Below, piece after piece: positions 48,793-60,945 of a DNA stretch of 64,000 bases. A model generated the notes under the pieces. The model had not been told where the DNA came from. It saw nothing but the letters and a program-made list of their open reading frames with translations, and did not search any database. The position numbers and the translations under genes were made by a program. The DNA is from Amyelois transitella (taxonomy: Eukaryota > Arthropoda > Insecta > Lepidoptera > Pyralidae): NCBI RefSeq assembly GCF_032362555.1, contig NC_083513.1, forward strand, positions 8,432,001 through 8,496,000, written 5' to 3'. Numbering within the stretch: the stretch's first letter is position 1; every line of letters starts with the position of its first letter.

Positions 48793-49960
48793 AAAATTTA
48801 ATGTCATGAGAATTGGTTGTACAAATTAGGCATACTATTTAGAGCTACATTTACGTTTATTTAAAGCAGAAATACAGAGATAAATTGTCATGTAAAACAA
48901 GTACGAACATTGGGCAAATCAAGGTACGTATTGAAATATAGATGATTTTTTTTATAAAAAGTATACTATGGAGAGGTAGGATAGGTTAAAATTAAAGAAT
49001 TCATTTCGTTTAAATTAAAGGTTATAAATGTGAGACGAAATAAATATTTTCTACCTCAACTTTTTGCTTAAGAAAATCCTGTGCATGCGCATCTTATTTA
49101 TAGCTTATCTGCATTACTTTGTTGCTGAAACTAGAACTAGGCGTAGCAAATCTGTTTAAAAACATTACCATACTAAGGAGCTTGACCCATATTAATGGCA
49201 TTCTATGAGATTCTGCGAATATCTGCCTAGACTTGTTTTAGATTACTCTCGTAAAATGCATTTTTAATGATCTCTTCTCACATTTTTGTCGTGTAGACAA
49301 ATTTCAAGTTTTTAAAATAAGCGTAAACTTTTAAATTTACATATTTACGTAATTTACAAAATTTGTATGTAACCTTCATGTTTCATAAAGTTTAAATTTG
49401 TGATAAATATGAGTAACCATTATTTTTGACACTCAATAGCTTCATACCCCATTTTTGGGTTCTATTGTAATATTACTTATTATTTCAAATTAATAAGTAA
49501 CCAAACCATAGTCTAAATATTATAATTGAATTTTTATTTCCACGAATTCATTATAATTAGCGTGATTACCAAGTATTAGCTCTATCGTGAATGGGGGGGC
49601 CTAGAGCTATATGCTCCGCTTACTAGGCCCGAACACATCTGGCAAAACACATTTTTACATACATTATAGACGGTATACCGTTAAGATGGGCATCTAAAAT
49701 TAATATTTATTTTTATTACGAGCACTCGGGGCAGTAATTAAGATCTTATTACATTTGATACTGATCTGATTAAATAACGATAGACCCACGAGAGTAGTGG
49801 TTATTTATTCTGCTGTAGCGTTTGGCTCGAGGCTGTATTTTTCGTGTTGTCATTATTGAATTGAGATGGTGTTGTTTCTCAATAAATGCGATGGGTTATT
49901 GTGAACGAAATTGATATTTGAAGAACACTGTTGGATATTAACCATAAAGTTTATATGATA
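48793..49960. other. AT-rich DNA, nothing recognised
   Basis: A small GC-richer patch with a seven-G run (49590-49640). No gene evidence. Confidence 0.4.
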
Positions 49961-50152
49961 AAGGGAAAGGCTTATAAACTTGGGATTCTTCTTTTAGGCG
50001 ATAGGCTAGCAACCTGTCACTATTTGAATCTCAATTCTATTATTGGCCAAGCAGCTGAACGTAGCTTTTTAGTCTTTTCAAGACTGTTAGTTCTGTCTAG
50101 CCCGTAAGGGATAAAGACGTGATTATGTGAGTATGTATGTATGTGTGTATTT
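49961..50152 (+). mobile_element. SINE-A, 5' truncated
   Basis: AAGGCTTATAAACTTGGGAT through GTCTAGCCCGTAAGGGATAA, then ATTATGTGAGTATGTATG. Confidence 0.85.
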
Positions 50153-50773
50153 ATATGTTTAATTTTTTACTTACGGGTTTGCTGGAAGATATGTCTTTTG
50201 GAATAAAGTACTTTTAATTTCATTTCATTATATACTCGTATTATTATTTCGTTAAAAATAAAATTTCGGGACAAGGCCTATTAGATTAAGACTACTTCAC
50301 CTCTACTAGATGATTTTACGTGAAACACTTCTGATAATTGTTCTTCTTTCTCTTTTCCTTTTCCCAGTTCATTTAGAGTCAGCCCGGGACAAGCTCTGAA
50401 TATGTTTGATCCATTTAACTTTGGCATTTATATATTAAATAAGAGTGACCTAAGAGCGCACAATTATTGCATTAAGAAGTTGTGCATACTTACTGCAAGA
50501 TTTGAACCAATATCCTTCAAGTTAACCGGACCATGGAGACAGTGTATAATCCATTTAAAAAGTAAATACGTAGGTAGCGCCTTACGGCATTCAAAATTTG
50601 TCGTATCATTATGAGTTGCCTGGGATATCCGAATATTTGAAATGCTTTGTAAATATTTGTAATGCTTTAAACATTCAAGATTACAAGTGTCTTAAAGTAA
50701 TACCTAAAAATGTGCTTAAAACACAAGGTTCTCTTGGAAATTCCCAGTTAAAGAAGTATTTTTTACCTAACTG

Positions 50774-51795
50774 ATTCCGACGTTACATACATACATACAT
50801 ACATAAAATCACGCCTCTTTCCCGGAGGGGTAGGCAGAGACTACCTCTTTCCACTTGCCACGATCTCTGCATACTTCTTTCGCTTCGTCCACATTCATAA
50901 CTCTCTTCATACAAGCTCGGCGGTTTCGGGTACTTTTGACCTGACCCTTTACCAGGACGTCCTTAATTTGATCAAGATACGTTCGTCTAGGTCTTCCCAC
51001 TCCGACCTTTCCCTCCACACTCTCCTTGTATATCTGCTTAGTCAACCTGCTTTCATTCATCCTCTCCACATGACCGAACCATCTTAACATACCCTTTTCT
51101 ATTCCTGTAACTACATCTTCTTTCACATCACAACATTCCCTTATCACGCTGTTCCTTATCCTGTCACTCAATTTCACACCCATCATACTCCTTAACGCTC
51201 TCATTTCCACTGCATTTATTCTGCTTTCATGCTTCTTTTGCCATACCCAACTTTCACTCCCATACATTAATGTCGGGACCAACACGCCCCTGTGCACAGC
51301 CAGTCGAGCCTTTTTGGATAGTTTCTGACTGCTCATAAAGGCATGCAAAGCTCCATTCACCATGTTCCCCGCGTTCACTCTCCTTTCAATATCACTATCA
51401 TACTTGCCATCTGATGTAAACTTTGATCCTAGATATACAAACTCTTTCACTTGCTCCACTTTTTCTCCTCCAATCAAAATATTACATGCTGTCATTTCTT
51501 TCTCCATTTCAAAAACCAGTGTTTTAGTTTTACTTACGTTCACTTTCATTCCTTTCTCTTTTAAAGCTTCATGCATACAGTTTACCATCTCCTGTAACTC
51601 CTCCGCTGATGACGCCAGTATAACCTGATCGTCGGCATAGAGCAGACATTTGACGAGTAACTCATTCATCCTTAATCCACTTTTAGACTCTTTCAAATCT
51701 GTCGAACAGCTATCCATAAATAGGTTGAACAGCCACGGTGACGCAACACATCCTTGCCTAACGCCTTTCTCAATCTTATTATAATTCCGACGTTA
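50774..51795 (-). mobile_element. LINE-T insertion, 5' truncated, with perfect 12-bp target-site duplication
   Basis: The insert 50786-51783 is flanked by ATTCCGACGTTA at 50774-50785 and 51784-51795. The minus-strand 3' end reads GGCGTGATTTTATGTATG plus TATG units; there is no poly(A). Perfect duplication and an intact frame indicate a recent event. Confidence 0.95.
50809..51783 (-). CDS. LINE-T reverse transcriptase C-terminal part (5' truncated)
   Basis: The frame is open from the truncation point (51783) to the stop at 50809, 324 residues. It begins in reverse-transcriptase block 4 (GVRQGCVASPWLFNLFMD). The catalytic YADD follows in L-L-Y-A-D-D-Q-V-I, then thumb-like sequence (E-F-V-Y-L-G-S-K-F) and a C-terminal region with LRWFGHVERM and GVGRPRRTYLDQIKDVLV that is typical of RTE- and jockey-like LINEs. 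The finger domain and endonuclease are absent, so it cannot be functional. The ending is E-V-V-S-A-Y-P-S-G-K-E-A. The clade is uncertain; the short tandem tail rather than poly(A) favours an RTE-like family. Confidence 0.9.
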   Translation of the reverse strand, partial: YNKIEKGVRQGCVASPWLFNLFMDSCSTDLKESKSGLRMNELLVKCLLYADDQVILASSAEELQEMVNCMHEALKEKGMKVNVSKTKTLVFEMEKEMTACNILIGGEKVEQVKEFVYLGSKFTSDGKYDSDIERRVNAGNMVNGALHAFMSSQKLSKKARLAVHRGVLVPTLMYGSESWVWQKKHESRINAVEMRALRSMMGVKLSDRIRNSVIRECCDVKEDVVTGIEKGMLRWFGHVERMNESRLTKQIYKESVEGKVGVGRPRRTYLDQIKDVLVKGQVKSTRNRRACMKRVMNVDEAKEVCRDRGKWKEVVSAYPSGKEA

Positions 51796-51845
51796 TGTTT
51801 ATTAAATTAGAAATAACTATTAAATGATTAGTTGCAGATACTTTT

Positions 51846-51966
51846 TACAATTCTATCATTCAATTCACATCTCTATCATTAAGTCAAACAGCTAAATGTA
51901 GCCTATCAGTCTTTTCAAGACTATTTCCTGTGTCTACCATGCAAGGGATATAGACGTGATATGTAC
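51846..51966 (+). mobile_element. SINE-A 3' part, diverged
   Basis: TCTATCATTAAGTCAAACAG, CAGTCTTTTCAAGACTA and CAAGGGATATAGACGTGAT. Confidence 0.75.
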
Positions 51967-54900
51967 TTTTTACGAAAATTATGGTAAATCTATAGGTATG
52001 TTTCCTTGAAATCGCACTTAGCGGGGTTTTTATCTTTATTATGACTCAGGATGGGAAACGCTTTAAGTGACCGGAAAGGATATTGACTACACTAAGGAGG
52101 CATTCTCTCGCTTTTAAGCTAATTTAACTTTCACTTTTAAAAATCACTAAGGATATAATTTATTACTTATTGATAAAATTTTATAACATTCCAACTAATA
52201 TTAAAAATGCAAAACTAAGTTTGTTTCTTACCTCTTAATAACTACTGAAGCGATTTTGATACAACATGGAACAATTAAAGACCTTGAAAATTATCATAGA
52301 GCTGTAGTTAGTGAGTCTAGTCTAGTTACATGTAAGTTTCATGGGTTTAGGGGTGCAATAAGAGAGAATTATCCCAATTAGGGAACTTTAACACGAAAGG
52401 TGAAAGTAAGTAGTCAAAAAAGGGTAAGCCACTTCTCATATTATTTGAAGTTAACCGTACGAAAAACTGACTGCACTTACATGTATTCCAATTAATTTTA
52501 ATAAATAACACGAAATTGAATAAGAAACATAGACAAATGAAGACAACATTAGACAGAGTAACAAACTCGGTCTTATAATTTAACTACGCCTAGCTGATGA
52601 CTCTAAATGACCGCTGTAATGATAGGTTTATGATACACAACTCAATGCTGATAAAGTACAGTAGTATAACATTAAATATGATATGATCACGCAATGGATG
52701 TAATACCATTGTAGTAAAAGGTGACAAATATTTAATTGTATTTATAGTGATCTAATTTTAATAAAATACGCTATAAATGTAAATTAATATAAATTTAACA
52801 CATTATGAATCTTATCAAATTAATATAATATAATAATTATAAATACTAAATGTCTACGGATAGGTAAAACGCCCTTCAAAATCTGATAGCGATATTAGCT
52901 AGAAACGAATAAAGGACAAAATCTTTAACAAAATTTAGTTAATTCAAAAGGTATTAATAGTAAGTACTAATAATATCTAGGTGTAAATAATTAGTAAATA
53001 TTGGATGACTTTTCTTTAGAAATATGTAGTGCGTTTGTTCTAAAATGTTTTCTTAAAGTACTGTACTGTTTTCACGTTACATATATACTTAGATTATTTA
53101 GAGTTATTTAACAACAAGAATTCTACTTATGACTCAAGCATATATTAACAAAATTGCGGTGTTACGTACCTAATATAAAAACACAAAACAATGAGTGTCT
53201 GTCCTTTGAGTGAAAGTAGAAACTGCTTTAATTTTATAAGAAAGTTTTATTTTTAAATTGTCCGCCTCATTTTAGAGCCAGTGAACTTCGTATTATTAAA
53301 CAGATTACTACGGTGAATTTCCAAAATAAAGCTAGTTTTTTTGGCATGTAATATTTGTCTGTTTGTAATATAAGACCTATTTTACTTTATGCGGTGGGCA
53401 GGCAACCTCTTTATTAGAGTTCAAGAGTACGACTTTAGTAGAGTTCAAGTTAAAGTTGAACCGTGGCAATGAAAACATTAGTTAAAAAATAAAGACAAAG
53501 TTATAAATAAACTGTTATCTAAAATTCAATTAAACGACTATGAAATGTTATTTGTAGGCACTAAGTCATAACTAAGTAATATATTAATAAAATCATCATA
53601 AAATCATATTATTCTCGTCTACAACACTAAACTATTTCATAGCAAAGTTTATGGATAGGCACTAAAATAACTATTGTGTTTACTAATGTTAAAACCCCGA
53701 TCGACTGTAAAATTTAAAATTTCTGCAAACTTAATTAATTACGAATACTATAAAATTATCGGATTCTTGATTTAATATCGACTTTTTAAATTTATTTCAC
53801 GTGCTTTTGCCCTTCCTAGTCTGTATCGTGGGAGTTAATTAGTTATTTAAGTGCTAATCGATAAATTTTGCTATAAGAAACGTTCTCTTTATGCTGAGCA
53901 GAACATCATTAACTTACAATCCTCGCAGGATTCACATGGAATAGACCATTTAACCTCTGGAGATGAATTATATAAAAACTGAAATGCTTGAATTTTTAAA
54001 ATTGGTCGATCATCATCTCTTTATATCAACCCACAACCTTTTTGTTCTAACAAAAAAAAATATCTTAAATTTACTTGAGCTGGTATTTTAAACTACGTTT
54101 AAGTAATACATTTTTATTATTTACGATTAGATGTGCGAGTCGAGTAGTGTAGTAAGTCATTTTATATATTGTGAAATGATTTTTTTTTGAATTAGCCTGG
54201 CGCGCAAATATTCAAATCACTTTCTTTTTGGAAGACAATCAATAAAAAGTATTTTTGAAAATTTGCGAGCACTATCATAGACTTTTGGTATTTTGTATAA
54301 AATGTTACGTGAAAAGCATATTTTAAAAAGAAGTTGGCCGCTATCTAGAAGCCACTGTAAACCACACTCATATCTGTAACCTGGCAAAGATTAAAACCTA
54401 TGACTCCAGGATACAGAAAAGATTTATTTAAAAACGAATAGAAATGGCAAGAACATAACTTGGTTTTGGCAACATTTCTCATGCTAGTAAACTCGCCCAA
54501 TTGGAATCTTATTCACACTGGCAGTAGACAGTATTCTATTACGTTAAGTCCCACTAAGTGTACTTAAAAGTGCTTCATCATAACTAAACAGTTGGTAAGT
54601 GGTATCACTCTAGTATTTCACCGCATACGCAGCAATGCGGTTATACGATTTTCTTTAGGTTGTGGAATTCAGGTGGGGGCGATAAAAATTAAGGTTAATG
54701 GTAAATGCGTTAGGTTAGGTATTGTGGATATGTTGATATAACGCCTTGCTGGTAGTGTAGAGGAAAATGTGTGTGACAGCTTCTCTTCTCGCGTAGATTG
54801 TTAAAATCAATCAAGGGAAAGGATTAGGAGTTCTTTTTTTGAAAGCGTTTGACTACTATTATTGTGATTATTTGTCCTACGATTACTATTAATATGTGGA

Positions 54901-56548
54901 TCATAATAATATAGCGTCATTTAACCATTTTTGAATTTAGAAGCTCCGACAACTGTCAATTTTCTACAAAACTTTTTTTATGAGTGCGCGGTATCAAATT
55001 ATTTACCTACTTATTAATATTTTAAATTTATTATGTATTTATTTGATTTAATGTTCGGCGGTCATTAAAATAATTAATTGCACCGCATTTAAACTTAACA
55101 CATTAACATTTAGGTAGATAGTGAAACTTCTTGTATTTTAATTTACTTAATGCTTTCGGTCATATCTAAGTACATACAACATTTTTCTTCAAAAGGTGTA
55201 AAAGTATATTATAAGGGTGTATTTTCCTTGACAAGCGTGGTATTTGCTCATTCGAATGGACAGTACTGCCGGCTAACGGGACCCCAGAGTGTCACTGGCC
55301 ATCCTAGTTCAGACATACTGCTTACATCAGACTTCTTCTACATTACCATTATTTATTATTAATTACAAAAATTAATTTAACTATAGTCAAATTATTTTAT
55401 GAAAAATTTTATCCTGATTGCGGTGTTGAGGAAAAGCAGTTGGTAAATCTTTCGCGGTATTATCGAAGTTAACACGAAAGTACTAAAAAATTAAACAATT
55501 TTCACTCATTTGGATGTGTATCAAATGGGGTGCACTCTTAGACTCTTACCATTTTAAAAATGAACTATTTTAAGTAACGCTTCCAATTTTTAATTTCCAT
55601 TTCTTAAAAAAAAATAAACAATCTTGATAAATTTCTAAAATATAGTAATAGCAAACATATGTTAATAATTCAATAGAAAATTTTCTATTTACTTTTGTAT
55701 TTTTTTTTATTAAAATTAGTACTTAAACTGTATTTTAAAATAAAAATGAAGTAAACTATATTTTTATATCTAAACAAATCCACGATTCATATACCGTATG
55801 CACAAACGCCATAAATTACTTTAAAATTAAAAATATTTGAGCGTTCAAACCAAAAGATAACATAGCATTTGGTAAAGGCTATCTTATTTTGGTTTGTCAT
55901 CACAGCAGCCCTAATATATTTAGGAAATTTACATTCATTCACGAATCATTTGTATTCTTGTACGCCCCAATCGTGTTATCGACTGGTTTTTTATTTAAAA
56001 CGAAAGCTGGCTGTTTTTGAAACGATGAATTTTATTATTGGAACACTACCGATTACGACTTTTCTAGCTAAAATTTGTCAAATATAATTTGAACCGTATC
56101 GATGTCGATCGAGAGATTAGCGAGTCACAGCGAAGTTTATTATTAGGACACTAGGTACTTTGAAGGGGAAGATCTTAGTAACTTGATAACATTGAGGATA
56201 CTCTGAGAGATCAAGAGTACCATAAACAGAAAAGATGAGGCCTAAGGTGGTGCATGCAAGCTCAAATAATGCCTAATCACTCTTACCTTGAAGTTCCATT
56301 AAAAATAAATACATGATATGTTTTCGTTTCATGTCAAAACTCAACAAAACCCGTTAATTTATTAACATTGGAATGGCTATACTGGATAATTACTGACGCC
56401 GAGTGCACTTTAAAATGCATGAATGGCGCATTGTTACCTGACCTCTGAGAGGGCTCGTGAAGGGCTCATATTATTGAGTTTGTTATTACTGAGAAACTTG
56501 GAAAAGACGTATTGTTACTTAAGTTATGTGAAAAACTAATTAAGGCTA
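51967..56548. other. Long gene-poor stretch
   Basis: 52190-52270 holds the start of a lepidopteran repeat (AACTAATATTAAAAATGC). 55254-55330 is locally GC-richer. No splice-linked frame, RNA gene or other repeat was recognised. Confidence 0.45.
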
Positions 56549-56756
56549 TTGGTGACACTGGAGGTCCCGGGTTCGAATCCCGGCCAGGGCATGATGAGAA
56601 ATGAACTTTTCTTGATTGGCCTGGGTCTAGGATTTTTATCTACTAATTATTATAAAATAAAGTATCGTGGAGTTAGTATCTCGTCACTCAAGTTTCGAAC
56701 TTACTTCGAACCTAACTCGATCTGTGTAATTTGTCCCGTATTAATTTATTTTTTTA
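56549..56756 (+). mobile_element. tRNA-derived SINE (family B), 5' truncated
   Basis: Starts in the T-arm (GGTCCCGGGTTCGAATCCCG), then GGCATGATGAGAAATG, GGCCTGGGTCTAGGAT and CGAACTTACTTCGAACC. Confidence 0.87.
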
Positions 56757-56863
56757 TTATTATTTTCTACTCGTATATTGAAGAATGAAACTACGTTAAT
56801 CAAATTGGTAGGGTAGGCATCGTACCAATTCATGATGATGGTTAAAATGTGTGATTCTCGCCT

Positions 56864-57172
56864 ACTGAAAAACACAGGTTCAAATCCCACTTCGGACATG
56901 TACCAGTGACTGTTTTCGAAGTTATGTTCATTTGTTTGAATACTAACCGATGATCTTACGTTGAGGTTATACGGTGAGGAAACCTGCACATTGAATTAAC
57001 TGGAGTTTTAATCATGATCTAATACCGGTTTAGATTCCCCTGGAAACCTTGCGGAAGTCAGATGGAAATCGTTTTGTGTAAAAACCTGACTTCCCCAATC
57101 CAGGATTCATGGTTAAGGGCGAACCCCGTGCTACTCTACAGGCTAGTGAGGATGTAACCGGGAGTATAGGAA
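56864..57172 (-). repeat. Repeat family C copy
   Basis: Reversed blocks: GGTGAGGAAACCTGCACATT, GTAAAAACCTGACTTCCCCA, ATCCAGGATTCATGG and GTGAGGATGTAACCGGG. Confidence 0.75.
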
Positions 57173-57245
57173 TCTAATACCGCGCGGAGTTCTCAACCCT
57201 CAGCCATAAGGAATACGTGAAGAGGAGAATAGCATGGAGTACATA

Positions 57246-57440
57246 AAATAGGTCTTGAAAAAACTGAAAGGCCACGTTTAGCTGTGTGGCTTAGTGATTG
57301 AATTGAAATTCAAATAGTGACAAGTTGCAAGCCCGACTTACAAGAAGAATCCCCGGTTTTTATTTCTTTAGTCACCTTATACAACATCCATAGGAAAGTT
57401 AATGAGTGGTCCTATTCTAAAGTGCCGGCAACCACACGGC
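57246..57440 (-). mobile_element. SINE-A copy lacking the tail
   Basis: GTCTTGAAAAAACTGAAAGG to the head GTGCCGGCAACCACACGGC; the 3' hairpin and tail are missing. Confidence 0.83.
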
Positions 57441-57833
57441 ACGCCATGGCGAAAGCTAGTGTATAATAATAAATAATCCTTGAACTTACTTTCTCATAAT
57501 ATTCTACTGTGAATTCTCTAATTATAATAACCTTCATTTAATTTTTAATGATCAATATTTATTCTGAAAATTTCTCTGAAATTGCTGTCATTACTTTTTA
57601 AATTAATAATTAGGCTTCATTTTCTTCAAACATAAACATATATTTTCTTGTAATTCAACATAATGTTATTGCGTTCATAAAATTCCATTCGACAATTAGG
57701 TGTAAGGTACTACACACAGTAATTATTTTAATTTCCTCAAACGCCTGTTTTTTTTCTTCACTTAAGATCTCTTTATAACGAACTCTTGGCGTCCAATAAA
57801 ATTTTCCATCCTTGGATGCATATGTACCTCCCG

Positions 57834-58200
57834 GCGCTAGTCCCGGTTTCATTCCTCATACTTTAGAGAGAAACCGTGGATGTCGCTGTAATAAACCATA
57901 ATTCTAAATTGGGTGATTCAGGTTTTTACCCAAAACAACTCCCATCTGACCTTCGCAAATTTTGCAGGAGAACCCAATCACTTTTGGATCATGGTAACAC
58001 AATTAGTTGCCTGAATGTGCAGGTTTTCTCATGATGTTTTCCTTCACCTTAAGAACATCGGTTAGCACTCAAACTAATGTACATAACTCAGAAATGTGTC
58101 ATTAATGGCCGAGGGTTCGAAATCCATTTGGACCTGTGCCTTCCACACGCATCACACCTTTTTTTGAAGGTCACCATACCGAATCGACCACAGACGTCTC
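57834..58200 (+). repeat. Repeat family C, longest copy
   Basis: CTAGTCCCGGTTTCATTCCT to ACCGAATCGACCACAGACG, with the central GTTGCCTGAATGTGCAGGTT block. Confidence 0.8.
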
Positions 58201-58207
58201 ATCTTGA

Positions 58208-58305
58208 CATACATATCACATATTTATTCCTGACTTGGTAGACAGAGCCACCAGTCACAAGACTCTAATTAAGATTTTGAGATAAGTAGTGATTTCAATA
58301 CAATA
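58208..58305 (-). mobile_element. SINE-A fragment, old
   Basis: GACATACATATCACATATTT and GGTAGACAGAGCCACCAGTC. Confidence 0.65.
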
Positions 58306-59264
58306 CAAAGGTCTAGGTCAAATATAACTTAAGAGATTTGGTGAACACTAATAAGATAAAAAAGCCAGGCATAAAGACGATAATATCTTCACCCAAACGG
58401 CATAGTACAACATTTGTCTTAGCTAACAAGAGACATCTTACAATGTCTATTCACGCGAAAATATCATAGAATCATGATCTCAGTTTATACAGAATGTCTC
58501 AATTCAAGCTCAATATCATCTGAATACCATCTCGCACTGAGATGTTAATAAATGTAGATGCGTTACTTTTATCATTAAAGTAAATTGTTTGCCTAAACAA
58601 TATCGATTGGAGTTTGTAGAAACAAAACTTATTGTAAACTTATTGTAGGTATATAACAAAACTGACATTAATTGAAATTTTTTGGTTGGTTTGTAAAACT
58701 GATTGGATTATTTTTAAGCCTTTTAATTTTGTGGCGGTTTTGTATTTAATTTATAAATATTTACTGTGATACCTACTGTATTTTGGTGTAGGAAAAAGAG
58801 ACGAAACGAAAAGTTGATGTTACAATAACTTAAAAAAGACGGAATAATTAATGTTAAGTAGATATTTACTCTGGTCATTGTGACAAATGTCAGTTATTAT
58901 TTAAATCAAGTTATAAATATAACCGCACTACTAAACAAACCGCGCCTACAACATAGCGTATCTTACTTTATAAACATCATAGTTTTCAGATCTATGGTAC
59001 AATATTATCGTCGACCATCGACACACTTTCCAAAACAGAACTTCGGTATAAGGTAAACAAACGATGGGCTATAACCGTGAGCGATCGTTTTGTTTGGACA
59101 AAATTAGATTTTATTTGTTTCCCAATATGGTTATGATTGCTTTGATTAGGGTTGCCAACATCAAATTCTGTGTCAAGACTTTTCTCTACCTTTTATTGTG
59201 ACAAACCTGGAACTTCTGAAGGGAGCATACAGATTGTCTTTTATTTATTTTTTGCATTGAAAAT

Positions 59265-59410
59265 TCTTCTCCTTCCTCCTGGCGTAAATCCTCACCTCTC
59301 TGGAGATGAGCCTTGTGCCATGACCCTGGATTGGGTAATTTAGGTTTTTACACGAAGCGACTACCACGTGATCTCCACAACCTTTGCAGGGGAGCCTAAT
59401 CCGAGCCTTG
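59265..59410 (+). repeat. Repeat family C, 5' half
   Basis: CCTCCTGGCGTAAATCCTCA, CTGGATTGGGTAATTTAGG and ACACGAAGCGACTACC. Confidence 0.75.
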
Positions 59411-59525
59411 TATTGGAGATTAATAATAAAAAAAAATGTGTTCAACATATACTTCAAATCGTAAGTCCTCTTATTGTAAGAAATTAAAATCAAAAAGACT
59501 AAATGTGTTTTCTTGTTTGTTCCAG

Positions 59526-59702
59526 ATTAATCCAAACTGAACCGGTTCGAAGCAGTGTAGTGTTGTGAAAAAAGATTATGTGTGGTGACCGTTTGGCCAC
59601 CAGCGGGGACCAAAGGTGACAATTGTGACTAGATGTCAGTTTTTAGTGGACAATGATCGTTTGGCGAGCGAAGAGTACTAGTCGGCGGAAATTCGGTGAC
59701 TG
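59526..59702 (+). CDS. Orphan exon, probably first coding exon of a gene extending right
   Basis: A strong acceptor (TTTCTTGTTTGTTCCAG) ends at 59525 and a strong donor (GACTG|GTGAGT) follows 59702. All three frames close early, so most of the exon is 5' UTR. From ATG at 59653 one frame stays open to the donor: MIVWRAKSTSRRKFGD plus two bases. A short upstream frame (ATG at about 59578, 13 codons) precedes it. I do not recognise the N-terminus and find no following exon before 64000, so the next intron would exceed 4 kb. Confidence 0.4.
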
Positions 59703-60690
59703 GTGAGTACTAAGTATTTTTTTTACTACTTGGTGACTCTTTGAGCGTGGCGGTAATGAATCGGTTAACGGTTTGAATCCTACCACGACTATGTACAAGT
59801 ATTTATTTTGTCTTTGGTTTCGGTTTGTATGAACAAGAGGTCATATTTTTCTCGAGGCGGTTGTACCAATGACTCTTCTGAGTTAGGTGCTTGAGGGAAA
59901 ACATTGTTAGGAAAACTATACATTACGACAACTGGATGTTGATGATATTGGATGTTTCTCCTGGATATTGGTGAAATAAGGTTTACGAGTTGATATGACA
60001 TATTTTGCTGAGACTAAAACAGAAATCAGAAAGCCTGACTTTTGTTTGTTTGTGAACTCTTTAATGCACATTAGATATAAATAAAACAAATTACAAAACA
60101 GTCATTGGATTCAGAAGAATATATAATAAGATTTTTTTTGTTTTTAGTCCACATATAATTTTATAAGTGGTTAGTTACCTAAATAAGTATGCAAATTTTA
60201 CAGCTATGTAACGTTTTAGTGCCTAATTTGAATGATACAACCTAAATTCATATAAAATATAAGGCCTAACCAACTTGACTCCGTAAAAAATATTCAACAA
60301 AAAGTCTGATTTTAAAACAGTCAATAAATATATATATTAATATCCATTACATCATAAAACATTGGTACGATATATTTAACATAGTTTTTGCTGGACCAGG
60401 TGCGGTCTATTTAACCACTGAGTCACTTCCTACAATTATATATTTATAAAATTTTAATAGGCGTTGTACATGGAAAAATGGGTTGTGGCTAGACCACTTT
60501 TTGCTGATCCAAAAATATATGTTCAACGAACATACCAATCAACAGTTGTCTATTAATGAATTAGATTTTATCGGATCAGAGCAACACCTTTTTTTTTTGA
60601 GATTTTTTTACGAATGTTGTCAAGGCACAGACAAAATTGCTATCACGATAAACATTAGCGTATATAATTAAACATTAATGTAAGGAAAAG
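59703..60690. other. AT-rich DNA, nothing recognised
   Basis: Would be intron if the exon above is real. Confidence 0.4.
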
Positions 60691-60945
60691 GCTAATAAAT
60701 ACTTGGGATTCTTCTTGTAGGCGATGGGCTAGCAACCTATCACTATTTAAATCTCAATTCCATCATTAAGCCATGTTCAGCTGTTTGGTTGAATGATAGA
60801 ATTTATATTTTAATAGTGACAGGTTGCTAGCCTTTCGCCTAAGAGAAGAATCCCAAGTTTATAAGGCTATCTCTTTGTCACCTTTTACGACAACATGGGA
60901 AAAAGATGGAATGGTCCTATTCTTTTTTCTAATGCCGGGAACTTC
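60691..60945. mobile_element. SINE-A fold-back: two copies joined head to head
   Basis: A plus segment (60691-60767) and a minus segment (60791-60867) pair as long diverged arms; the minus copy continues to the head at about 60942. The join lies at the same internal family position on both sides. Confidence 0.85.
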
